A stretch of DNA of 33,401 nucleotides from Acidobacteriota bacterium (GCA_021819585.1 JAKAQS010000012.1:1-33401), one strand, 5' to 3'; counted from the stretch's first letter, positions 1 to 9,210 are shown. Notes: generated by a model from the letters alone, not told the origin. Numbers and translations are program-made.

Positions 1-867
1 CCGATCTCTGGAGGTTGCTTCTGCTGCAGATTTTCGCAGCTCATCGAGGTAATTGAGAGCTTGCGTTTGCACGCTCCCGATGTGATTTTTGCCGAGCCGG
101 TGGGTAGCTGCACGGATATCTCCGCCACTACGCTGCACCCGCTGCTGGAATTGGGGGACGCATATTGCGTCGCGCCTTACACAGTCCTTGTCGACCCGCT
201 TCGAGCGGAGACCCTGCTCCACGAGGATGCTGACCCCAACCTCTCCTTTCTCTTTAAGAAGCAGCTCCAGGAGGCGGACCTGATCTGCCTCACCAAATCC
301 GACATTTGCCCGACGGCGCCAACCATACCGGCGCAGTCAGTTCGTCAAATCAGCGCCAGGAGCGGACAGGGAGTGGCGGCATGGCTCGATGAGGTTCTTT
401 CCGGTCAACTCTCCAGCGGATCCTTTCTGCTTGAGATCGACTATGAACAATACGCGCGGGCCGAAGCGGCGCTCGCCTGGCTGAACGCCAAGGCAAGTAT
501 TGATCTTCGGAATCCCGCTTCCCCCGCTTTCGTTCTTGGTCCGCTGCTTCAAAGTCTCGATGCGGACCTCACCGCGGCCAGAATCCAAACGGTTCACCTG
601 AAGGCAATCGTCCAGGCGGAGACCGGCTACGTGAAGGCCGCTATGTTGGCCAACGGACAAGATCCTGCTGTTGAAGGGATCCTTGATGCGTCGCCTGCGC
701 GCCATCATGAACTACTGCTTAACCTGAGGGCAGTTGGCCGAGCCGATTCCTTGAAGGAGATTGTGCAACGAAACCTGATGGCGGTTGATGGGGACGCGTC
801 GAGCGTGAGCATCTCGTGTTTTCATCCTGCGCCTCCGCATCCGGAAAGGCGGGTTAGACGAGATTGA
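1..867 (+). CDS. CobW/P47K-like GTP-binding protein, 5'-truncated at window edge
   Basis: Frame is open to base 1 (PISGGCFCCRFSQLIEVIESLRLHAPDVIFAEPVGSCTD...); CxCC-type motif, FAEPVGSCTD and later LTKSD are typical of CobW/UreG/HypB-type G3E GTPases. Confidence 0.75.
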   Translation, partial: PISGGCFCCRFSQLIEVIESLRLHAPDVIFAEPVGSCTDISATTLHPLLELGDAYCVAPYTVLVDPLRAETLLHEDADPNLSFLFKKQLQEADLICLTKSDICPTAPTIPAQSVRQISARSGQGVAAWLDEVLSGQLSSGSFLLEIDYEQYARAEAALAWLNAKASIDLRNPASPAFVLGPLLQSLDADLTAARIQTVHLKAIVQAETGYVKAAMLANGQDPAVEGILDASPARHHELLLNLRAVGRADSLKEIVQRNLMAVDGDASSVSISCFHPAPPHPERRVRRD

Positions 868-1117
868 TGCCGTAAGGCAGGGTAAAGCATCATCAACCTG
901 AACTCCTAAGGCTCGGTTTCTCTTTCGCGCAGGACCTGAGGAAGAAGGAAGGTGGAACCAAAGAACGCGGACAATCCAGAATCGTCTGAGGTCAACGCGC
1001 TGCTATGGCGAAGGGGAACCACATGTCGATGCATGGAGCCATGACGTACCCGCGTTGAGAGGCCCTGGGTCTCGGTGGAAAATCCCTGGCTATTGGGTAC
1101 GGGTTCGGAGGGCAACG

Positions 1118-2383
1118 TCAGGCGCCAGAAGCAGCGATATACGGATCGAGAGCGGATCCAATCGCATCGAAGATTAGAGGCAACGATTGATTGGAGAGCG
1201 TTCCGGAGCGAACTTTTTGGTATTGGATGGGGAGGAAATCGCCGAGCAGGATTTCTTGAATCCCCCAGCTATCGAGATTCGAGAGCATTTGATTCACGGC
1301 ACGCTGTACGTTGTTGTCTGCCCAGTAGTAGCGGATACGATCGCTGTAACTATGAACACGCAGACGATGCTGCTGGCCCGGATTGCCAGGATAGTGCTTT
1401 TGCCAATGCTGCGGATTTTCGAGCATGGCTGCTTCAACCCGTTGCCGCAGCCCGGAGGCCTTTCCGGCCGGAAGGCAAGCTTCTTCAACGGCGGCAAGCG
1501 CAAACAGGGCCTGGCGCATGGCATAAGTCAGTGCCGGACCAACTTTTAGAATGGCAAAGCCATCGCGCACTAAGGCGACAAGATTCGCCGCCAGTTGATA
1601 ATCCGTTGAGTGAGCTTCAAAGATCAGGCCGGGATGCTGCGTGAGCATATTTGCCAACTGTTTTGCTTTCTCCGGTTTGTAGTCTTCAACGCTCTCATTT
1701 CCGAATTCCACACCTGGCTGGACGACCAAGGCGATGACTCGATTCCAAGCCTGATCTACGCCAGCCGTAATGAAGGCTTGCCGGTGCAGCCGGAGAGCTT
1801 CTTCCGCCCGATCGGCGCAAGTGACCGACATCTCCGCTTCATCCGTGGAACCGCCGGGTGTGGGAACTTCAGTGCCAATGACATAGACTGGACCGCTTCC
1901 GGCTGCGGCGGCTTCTGCAACTGCGCACAGCCGAGCCGCTCGTTCCGCGATGAGATGGCCGGGCAGGGGATGAGGATCATCGGCACAGCCCATGCTTGTG
2001 TCAAGGTGTATTTTGCAATAGCCGTCGCGCACGAAAAGATCAACCAGGGCGCAGGCGTTGGCCATAGCCGCTTCAGCATTCAGATGCTGCCAGGGAAACG
2101 GACCGAGATGGTCGCCTCCCAGCAAGATCCGTTCCTGCGGAAAGCCGGCTTGCGCGGCAATGCGGTATACCAAGTTGCGGAAGTCGCATGGTTTCATTCC
2201 AGTATAGCCGCCGTATTGGTTCACCTGATTGCAGGTCGCTTCGATCAGCAGAGGGCCAGAGGCGGAAAGGTGACGTCGCATGGCGGCTTCCAGTACCCAA
2301 GGGTGCGCCGAGCAGACGGAGTAGATGCCGCGTTGGCCGGGCTCCGCACGCCGCTGTGCAAGCTCGGAAAGGTAGGTAGGCAT
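1118..2383 (-). CDS. kbaZ: D-tagatose-bisphosphate aldolase class II, non-catalytic subunit (GatZ/KbaZ family)
   Basis: RGIYSVCSAHPWVLEAAM, LIEATCNQVNQYGGYTGM, ILLGGDHLGPFPWQ, IHLDTSMGCADDP; start chosen at MPTYLSEL (2383) with GGAG upstream, 13 bp after the agaS stop, rather than the ORF-track start at 2440. Confidence 0.88.
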   Translation of the reverse strand: MPTYLSELAQRRAEPGQRGIYSVCSAHPWVLEAAMRRHLSASGPLLIEATCNQVNQYGGYTGMKPCDFRNLVYRIAAQAGFPQERILLGGDHLGPFPWQHLNAEAAMANACALVDLFVRDGYCKIHLDTSMGCADDPHPLPGHLIAERAARLCAVAEAAAAGSGPVYVIGTEVPTPGGSTDEAEMSVTCADRAEEALRLHRQAFITAGVDQAWNRVIALVVQPGVEFGNESVEDYKPEKAKQLANMLTQHPGLIFEAHSTDYQLAANLVALVRDGFAILKVGPALTYAMRQALFALAAVEEACLPAGKASGLRQRVEAAMLENPQHWQKHYPGNPGQQHRLRVHSYSDRIRYYWADNNVQRAVNQMLSNLDSWGIQEILLGDFLPIQYQKVRSGTLSNQSLPLIFDAIGSALDPYIAASGA

Positions 2384-2396
2384 CCAGGCTCTCCAC

Positions 2397-3578
2397 TTAG
2401 TAAATGTCCACATTCTGTACGACGCGGCTAATCGCTCCATTTGGACTTGGATTATCCGGCTTCAGGCCGGCCTCAATGGATGCGAAGAGGCCAAGCAACT
2501 GCCCGAAGATGACGTCCAAAGCGGGACGATACATATCGGGAATCGTATACGTCCCATCGGGTGCGAGAACATAGTCAGCTTCGGCGCACAGTCCATGGGG
2601 TTCTGTGGCAACAGCCACCCGCGTGCGAACCAACTCTTTGCTCCCAATCTCGTGCAGAAGATCAATGTCATACTTGCGGCGCTGTATCTGGCTGGAGACC
2701 AAACTCACGAAGAGAGTTTCTTGATCGAGCGCCGCCATTGGGCCGTGTCGCAGAGCTAGCGTCGGTTGTGTCATGGCTTGGACCCTGCCGGCGGTCAATT
2801 CCAGCAGCTTGAGGGCGCATTCCATGGCGGCGCCCGCGAGCACGCCGGAGCCAACGAAACAAGCCCGTTTGTAGCCGTCGGTTGTCAGCTTTGAAGCAAG
2901 AGCCGCAGCCCGGTGAAGGAACTCCTTTGCGGCTTCCACCAGCGCATGCAGAATGGGTTCATACTCTTCGAGGCTCCAGGTGTGCGCGAGAATTTGGCCG
3001 GCCAGCACCATATTGCTGAAAGAACTTGTCATCGCAAGACCGCGATCGTTGGTTGCATCATCGAGCACCAGGGAGAGGCAGTTTCCGCGGTTCTGTACGA
3101 CTTTGTTCATGCATCCACCGGCATTGCAGGAAACCAGGATGTGGGAGATGTTCGGGCACTCTGCAAGAGCGCGTTCGAGCACCGTGACTCCTTCCGGGCT
3201 GTCACCGGAGCGGGAAAAGGACAGCCACAGATAGCGCCTGTTCGCCAGCATGTATTCGGAGAAATCTATCAGAAGATCCGTGCTGGCGACCGGGACAACT
3301 TCACATTGCCATTTGCTTTGCAGCAGGTGATGCAGTGATCTGCCAATGTAATCCGAGGAGCCGGCCCCCACAAGATAAATGGTCGGCTTTTCCGCGTGAG
3401 GTCCGTTGATCCCGGCTCCTGCGAGAAAATCCGCAACCTCCACCTGCCGCTTACGTATCTGCCTGAAAGTCGCAAGCCACGTTGCAGGCTGCTGCGCAAT
3501 CTCCCGCGGTGTGTGCTCCAGCCCCCGTTCAGCTTTCTCCGCAGCGGTGGTGTTCAGTAGTGCTAAAAGTGGGTCCAC
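2397..3578 (-). CDS. agaS: SIS-domain aldose/ketose isomerase or deaminase, AgaS family
   Basis: Two SIS domains (YLVGAGSSDYIGRSLHHLL, LWLSFSRSGDSPEGV, GRVQAMTQPTLALRHGPMAAL); GTG start preceded by AAGGAG. Confidence 0.87.
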   Translation of the reverse strand: MDPLLALLNTTAAEKAERGLEHTPREIAQQPATWLATFRQIRKRQVEVADFLAGAGINGPHAEKPTIYLVGAGSSDYIGRSLHHLLQSKWQCEVVPVASTDLLIDFSEYMLANRRYLWLSFSRSGDSPEGVTVLERALAECPNISHILVSCNAGGCMNKVVQNRGNCLSLVLDDATNDRGLAMTSSFSNMVLAGQILAHTWSLEEYEPILHALVEAAKEFLHRAAALASKLTTDGYKRACFVGSGVLAGAAMECALKLLELTAGRVQAMTQPTLALRHGPMAALDQETLFVSLVSSQIQRRKYDIDLLHEIGSKELVRTRVAVATEPHGLCAEADYVLAPDGTYTIPDMYRPALDVIFGQLLGLFASIEAGLKPDNPSPNGAISRVVQNVDIY

Positions 3579-3615
3579 CTGTCAATCTCCTTCTGAGGCC
3601 AAAGATTCATTAGGT

Positions 3616-3644
3616 ATTATAAAGAACGTAATGATACGAAACAA
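3616..3644 (-). promoter_or_regulatory. Putative sigma70-type promoter for agaS-kbaZ
   Basis: On the minus strand: TTGTTT - 17 nt - TATAAT, about 40-70 bp upstream of the agaS GTG. Confidence 0.5.
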
Positions 3645-3740
3645 TTGTAGCGGACAAAAAGCATGCCTCGCTACGAACGAAATTCTGTCGGATGCTCCTC
3701 CTGGGTTGCCGTATGATGCCAGTGACGAGTTCTGGCATAT

Positions 3741-4691
3741 TCAGACAGATCCATGGAACCGATGGGTGCGCAGAAATGCCGTGACTGCGGCACGATCACG
3801 AAACGCCTCTGTTCCTCCTGGTTTCAGTGTGGAGAAAGCTCCGGTAATATTTCCTGCACGGGCACATGATTCCGCAGCCGCGCCGGCCAGCCATGCGGTT
3901 AGAAAGCCGGCGTTGAAGCTGTCTCCGGCGCCGATCGTATCGACCGGATTCACGGCGAGCGGTTGAGCCACGAAACGATGGCGCCCCTGCTGCACTACGG
4001 CGCCGCGGCGCCCGCATTTGACGGCGATCAACGGAACCTGTCCAGACAGCCGGTCCAGGGCCTGCTCCAGAGTGCCGGAACTTGTCATTGCCAGGATTTC
4101 ATTCTCGTTGGGCAGGAGAATATCGACGAAGGGAAGTAATTCCCGCAGTACGCCATTCCAGCGATTGTCCGGGTCATCGTTCGTATCCAGGGAGACGGTC
4201 AAGCCGCGCCGCTTGAGTTCGCGAACCAGCGCCGGAAGCCCGGCATGGAGACCACGGAGCAAAAACAGCGAAGAGAGATGGAAGTGCCGCGCGGAAGCGA
4301 GGTATTCCAGGTCCAGATCCTCGACGGTCATGGCGAACATGGCGCCGGGGTAGGTCAGAATTCGGCGGGAACTCCCATGAGGAAGCAAGATCGATACTCC
4401 GGTCTTGGCACTTTCTCCGCATTTGATGGAGCGGGAGGTCTCGACGCCGCCTTCCGTCAGCCGTTCCATAGCTATTTGCCCCATTGCGTCAGAACCATAT
4501 CGGGTAACAAAGCCAACTCGTCGTCCCAGCACCGCGAGGTTGTGAGCAAGGATCGCGGACGAACTGCCCAGGGTCATTTCAAAGCCTGTCGCCAGGATCT
4601 CGCGATCCAAAGGGATGGACTCCTCCAGTCCGTAAAGGATCAGGTCGAGATTCACTTCGCCAACGATGATGACATCCAAGAAATCAGCCAT
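3741..4691 (-). CDS. PfkB-family carbohydrate kinase
   Basis: VIIVGEVNLDLILYGL N-terminal motif and NPVDTIGAGDSFNAGFLTAWL signature; ORF extends to a TTG at 4745, but ATG at 4691 (MADFLDVIIV) fits the family start better. Confidence 0.88.
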   Translation of the reverse strand: MADFLDVIIVGEVNLDLILYGLEESIPLDREILATGFEMTLGSSSAILAHNLAVLGRRVGFVTRYGSDAMGQIAMERLTEGGVETSRSIKCGESAKTGVSILLPHGSSRRILTYPGAMFAMTVEDLDLEYLASARHFHLSSLFLLRGLHAGLPALVRELKRRGLTVSLDTNDDPDNRWNGVLRELLPFVDILLPNENEILAMTSSGTLEQALDRLSGQVPLIAVKCGRRGAVVQQGRHRFVAQPLAVNPVDTIGAGDSFNAGFLTAWLAGAAAESCARAGNITGAFSTLKPGGTEAFRDRAAVTAFLRTHRFHGSV

Positions 4692-4834
4692 GAGAGGATT
4701 GTCGAAATCTTCCGTATTCTTACCATATGTTTCCAATTTAAGCAACTTGTAATTTTTCAGCGGGTGCTTTTCCGGCGCAGGCGGAGCCCGAGGGGTGCGT
4801 CAAGGAGGGAGCGAACGTCAGGGTGCATCCGGCC

Positions 4835-5046
4835 GAGAAGCTGAATTTGGGAGGGATTTGCCGGTTTATTCAAGCCGGCGAGAAGACGCGGATCGAAGGG
4901 CAGAGCCGCGAGCTAGGATACGCATGAGTGGAAGAAGTGCTTTGCCGGCAGGTGTACTCAGGCAGGGCAGAGCGGCGAGAGGGCATTCGCTCCTTTGCAT
5001 GGAAAAGATGACCGGGCTGAGCCGGGCGCGGATGATCAAGCGCTAA
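4835..5046 (+). pseudogene. Decayed transposase/integrase N-terminal fragment (IS481/rve-type)
   Basis: EKLNLGGICRFIQAGEKTRIEGQSRELGYA(TGA)VEEVLCRQVYSGRAERREGIRS, then a frame change to LLCMEKMTGLSRARMIKR(TAA); resembles integrase N-termini with a '..MTGLSRAQ(V/M)TRL..' HTH segment. Confidence 0.5.
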
Positions 5047-6169
5047 AAGGGCAGAGGGAGGGCGCGGGCGGCGGTCTGCCGCCGTTGGCCGCCTTCTCTA
5101 CCGCTGCGTGGCGGCTGAGGTGGTGGCCAACCAACGAAAAGCAGAAACGTTGTACGCCTTGAGACGAGTGTCCCGAAGCGGAGCACTGGGAAGGAGAGCC
5201 CAGGAATGGCGCGGAGGCTGGTGGCTGGTTCCGAGCACCAGAGCAAAGGAGGCGGTCCAACTCTTTGCATTTCGACTTCAAGTGACGACAGGATGAAGCT
5301 TGTGAAAACGGCAAAACCATTCACTGACCCGAAGCGGTTGGTGTGCGGAGCCTTCCAGTCAGTAATGTCTAACTCTGGCGCTGCAACTGAGCATCCGGAG
5401 TTCGGGTGCATCCGTTTGCTGATATCAATAAGTCATCTATTTGGTGTAGTTATGCAAAGCGAAGGAGGAAAGATCGGGAAAGTTCTAGAGCCAGCCAGCC
5501 TTGACAGCCATGGATCCATACCGTACCTTGGTTGAAGTAGACCCAAAGTTTCGTTTTTTATCGAAAATTGTTCTTGTAGCGCAATTTGTGCTAAAACGGA
5601 ACTTGGCCGTGAAGATGAAAAGCTTATCTCTCGCAAATCGGACTGCATAAACAAACGGAAACCGCAGAGTGTTCTTGTGAAATGACGAACCAGTCTAAGG
5701 ATTCTACGGCAACGAAAGCCCTCATGAGGCCGGGGAATCCAGCTTGCCTTGGGATGACTGGATCTTGTGAAGACGCGAAGGTTATTTTCACCTGCAGAGA
5801 TCTCCTCGACCGTTCGACCTTCTGTCGTTGGCCAGAGGTTGCATCCAGCTGAGCGCAGAAAGAGTAGTGCTGTGTTGTTTTGATCTTCGATATTACGGAG
5901 AAGGCTCCAATGGCCAGCCTGAGAGCGCGATCTTCAAGGAATGCGTATCTCATAGTTAATGAAGAACATAAATGACAATTTGCGGTTCATGGCTCCGCTT
6001 TCGCGAAACTGCGCGTGGGCTGCGATCGCTTTGCGAAAGTAGGACTCGGTTCTGGAGCACAATGCGATGCTGACGGCGAGGCCTTTCAAGGCAAGCGTTC
6101 CAGATGACCTGCGAAACGAATCCGTTCCAAGGGCACTCGTCAAGAACCCTCAACTCAAAGAGAGCTCCT

Positions 6170-6964
6170 ATGCCAAAAACAGAAGTGAAGCGCATTACCA
6201 TCGACGGTCTGAAGTTGGAGATCCACTGCGACAAAATCAGTGCCGGCAGAGCCGCCGCGGATGCAGCCGCGCGCGCCATTGAGGAACTGAAACGGCGCAA
6301 CCAACGCCTTTCCGTGATCTTTGCAACGGGAAGTTCGCAAATGGCTACCTTGGATGCCCTTACCGCGAATGCAAAGATTCCCTGGAAAGAGATCGAAGGG
6401 TTCCATATGGATGAGTATGTCGGGATGAGTGAGAGCCATCCAGCGTCCTTCAGGCGGTATCTGCGGGAACGGCTCACGGATCGCGTGCCCATCGGGAGGT
6501 TCTTTGAGGTTGAAGGGGACGCTCCGGATCCCGAGCAGGTTTGCCGAGACTACGCCGAACGGCTGAAAGCCGCTGAGCCCAAACTTTGCCTTCTCGGAGT
6601 CGGTGAGAACGGCCACCTCGCCTTTAACGATCCCGCCGAGGCGGACTTCAACGATCCACTCGACGTGAAAATAGTCGAGTTGGATGCGCGGTGCAAATTA
6701 CAGCAGGTTGCGGAGGGGTGGTTCGGCGGCCTCGACCAGGTACCGAACCGAGCCATCACACTGACCATCCCCGCTTTGCTTCGTGTGCCTCAGTTGATCG
6801 TCTCTGTTCCGGGACTGCGGAAGGCGGCCATCGTGCGGCGGACTGTGGAAGACCCGATCACCACGGCATGCCCAGCTACGATCCTTCGCCGTCACCCCAA
6901 TGCAACGTTGTATTTGGATCTCGATTCCTCTTCCGAACTCAAAGGAGTTTGGCAGTCACGCTGA
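6170..6964 (+). CDS. nagB: Glucosamine/galactosamine-6-phosphate deaminase family protein (NagB-like)
   Basis: FATGSSQMATLDAL, FHMDEYVGMSESHPASFRRYL, LCLLGVGENGHLAFNDP, ITLTIPALL; in-frame ATG at 6170 with AGAG upstream preferred over 6104. Confidence 0.85.
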   Translation: MPKTEVKRITIDGLKLEIHCDKISAGRAAADAAARAIEELKRRNQRLSVIFATGSSQMATLDALTANAKIPWKEIEGFHMDEYVGMSESHPASFRRYLRERLTDRVPIGRFFEVEGDAPDPEQVCRDYAERLKAAEPKLCLLGVGENGHLAFNDPAEADFNDPLDVKIVELDARCKLQQVAEGWFGGLDQVPNRAITLTIPALLRVPQLIVSVPGLRKAAIVRRTVEDPITTACPATILRRHPNATLYLDLDSSSELKGVWQSR

Positions 6965-7093
6965 GCAGCAGGTTTCGGAACACGATAAAGTGGTCTTGCC
7001 GGCCGAGCGTTTCGCAGCGAACGGCAGGTCTGACTTTGGCTGCGTGTTTCACCCGGGAAGCAACCCCACAACGCAACTCCGCCCTGATGAAAG

Positions 7094-7113
7094 CCGCTTT
7101 GCGCGCAAAGCGG
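7094..7113. repeat. Perfect 20-bp palindrome CCGCTTTGCGCGCAAAGCGG
   Basis: Read directly: CCGCTTTGCG followed immediately by its reverse complement CGCAAAGCGG. Confidence 0.9.
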
Positions 7114-7275
7114 GAGAGGTTTATCTTCGCTTCCATGGCCGACTTCCCGAGATGGCGAGGCAGGAGGAAAACCGAGTGGCCGTAATCCCGGACGAAGCAC
7201 CGATGGAGCATGGCCGCTCGAATCCTTGGAGCGGCGCATGCCCGTCTTTCTTGGTACGAGCTTTACCCGCCGCTT

Positions 7276-8685
7276 ATGCGAGACTTTGAACGAGACTACG
7301 ATTACACCGAAGCCGCCACGGATGGCGAATGGCGTCTTCCTCCCGGCCTGAGGCGTGCGTTGCCCTACTACGCTCGGCGCAGGTGGGTAAGCTTCGGCGA
7401 GCCCATCCCACTTTTCGAGCATCTGCACAAAGTCTTCGGCAAGATCGCTCACTACAGGTTCATGGGTTCCACCATCGTCTTCGTCAACGATCCCGCATGG
7501 ATCAATGAGATTCTGGTCAACCAGTCGGCAAGCTTTGTTCGCGAACGGACTCTCAAGCGCATGAAGATCCTGCTGGGAGAAGGACTGATCACCTCCGACG
7601 ATCCCATCCATGCACGCCGGCGGCGCATCGCTGCGCCTGCATTTCATCGGCAAAGCATCGCCGGTTATGCGGATCAGATCGTAGCCAGTGCTAACGCTGC
7701 CGCAGGCCGATGGAGCGCCGGCGATGAGATCGACATCTCCGACGAGATGATGCGGCTAAGCCTGCACATCGTCGCCAAGACCCTCTTCGACTCCGAGGTC
7801 ACGGCGGATGTGCTCTCGGTGCGGGATGAGGTGAACACCATCATGGGGCTCTATAATTTTCTGGTCGCCTTCCCCAAGTTGGAGAGCGTGCTTCACTGGC
7901 CTATACCCGGAGTGATCCGGTTTCGGCGCTCTCGTGCGCGCCTGGACTCGCTGGTTGCGAAGATGATTGCCGGCCGCCGTGCGCTCTCGCATCAGCAGCT
8001 CGAACAGCGGGGCGATCTGCTCTCGACGTTGATGGCTGCCCGCGACGAAGAAGCGATCGGCGGGGGAATGTCCGATACGCAGCTACGCGATGAGGTGCTT
8101 ACAATCTTCCTGGCCGGCTATGAGACGGTAGCCAACGCTCTGGCCTGGACCTGGTATCTGCTCAGCCAGAATCCTGAAGCCGCGAACACGATGTACGCGG
8201 AAGTAGATCAGGTGCTGGGCCACCACGCGGCCACCATGCAAAGTTATCCGCAGCTCAGGTACACGGAGATGGTCTTTGCCGAGTCCATGCGGCTCTACCC
8301 GCCGGCATGGGCCATGGGGAGGCAATCGACGCGGCCGGTCGAACTCGGGCCTTACCGGTTTCCTCCCAACACCCACTTTTTCATGAGTCAGTACATCATG
8401 CATCGCTCACCCGAGTTCTGGGAAGATCCACTTTCCTTCCGGCCGAAGCGCCACACACCCGCAGCGAAAGCCGCGCGGCCGAGGTTCGTCTACTTTCCAT
8501 TTGGTGGCGGTAACCGCCAATGCATTGGAGAAGGCTTTGCCTGGATGGAGGGTGTTCTCTCGCTGGCCACCATTGCTCAACGCTGGCGGCTGTGCTTTGT
8601 CCCCCGGCATCCAGTCGTGGCGCAAGCCAGGATCACGCTGCGGCCAAAGTTCCCGTTAACCATGCGCGTCGAAGCCTCCCGGTAA
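7276..8685 (+). CDS. Cytochrome P450
   Basis: I-helix FLAGYETVANALAW, ExxR in MVFAESMRLYPP, heme loop FPFGGGNRQCIGEGFAWMEG; ATG at 7276 is a plausible start, ORF extends to 7210. Confidence 0.95.
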   Translation: MRDFERDYDYTEAATDGEWRLPPGLRRALPYYARRRWVSFGEPIPLFEHLHKVFGKIAHYRFMGSTIVFVNDPAWINEILVNQSASFVRERTLKRMKILLGEGLITSDDPIHARRRRIAAPAFHRQSIAGYADQIVASANAAAGRWSAGDEIDISDEMMRLSLHIVAKTLFDSEVTADVLSVRDEVNTIMGLYNFLVAFPKLESVLHWPIPGVIRFRRSRARLDSLVAKMIAGRRALSHQQLEQRGDLLSTLMAARDEEAIGGGMSDTQLRDEVLTIFLAGYETVANALAWTWYLLSQNPEAANTMYAEVDQVLGHHAATMQSYPQLRYTEMVFAESMRLYPPAWAMGRQSTRPVELGPYRFPPNTHFFMSQYIMHRSPEFWEDPLSFRPKRHTPAAKAARPRFVYFPFGGGNRQCIGEGFAWMEGVLSLATIAQRWRLCFVPRHPVVAQARITLRPKFPLTMRVEASR

Positions 8686-8769
8686 GAAAGCTCTCTGGTT
8701 TTGAAGGTGATCGGCGCTGTCAAAACGGAAGAATGGGACGCTCCAGGTTGATGAAGCGCCGTTGCTCTC

Positions 8770-9159
8770 TCACTCCAGTTCGATATCGATCTTGGGCGTA
8801 TTGATGATCGTCTGGTGAATGGTGCAGCGATGCACAGAACGCTCCATCCCTAGCCGTTGATCCTCCGTCAGGCTCACCGGGCTCTTCACCTTCACTACAA
8901 AGTTTCCGAGCCGCGGTGGATCCTTCAACTTCTCCGCAGTCACAACGACTTCCACTCCGTGGTCGGCCAGCTTGCGGCTGGAGAGATACTGCGAAGCGTA
9001 AAAGCCGGCGCACGAAGCCAGAGATGCCAGCAATAGCTCCGGGGGCGTCATCCCCTTATCCTCGCCGCCGATCTCCAAGGGCTGGTCGCTCTCGATGACA
9101 TGTTCTCTGGCTTCAACGCGAAACCTCATCTTCCCAGGGTGGGTAAGCTTCACTTCCAT
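8770..9159 (-). CDS. OsmC/Ohr-family protein
   Basis: GMTPPELLLASLASCAGFYASQYL, later HRCTIHQTI; size fits the OsmC family. Confidence 0.88.
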   Translation of the reverse strand: MEVKLTHPGKMRFRVEAREHVIESDQPLEIGGEDKGMTPPELLLASLASCAGFYASQYLSSRKLADHGVEVVVTAEKLKDPPRLGNFVVKVKSPVSLTEDQRLGMERSVHRCTIHQTIINTPKIDIELE

Positions 9160-9210
9160 CTATACGGCTCCTCTTCTGAAACTTCGTTCTTCACTCTCTG
9201 CCAGAGTATC

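Noticed and set aside
906-1115. 69-aa minus-strand ORF downstream of kbaZ
   Set aside because: No recognisable motif or supported start; could be a repeat-derived spurious ORF, insufficient evidence.
1610-2431. 273-aa plus-strand ORF opposite kbaZ
   Set aside because: Antisense to a clear GatZ/KbaZ gene.
6892-7653. 253-aa minus-strand ORF across the nagB-P450 gap
   Set aside because: Overlaps the P450 N-terminal coding region in antisense; no family motif seen.
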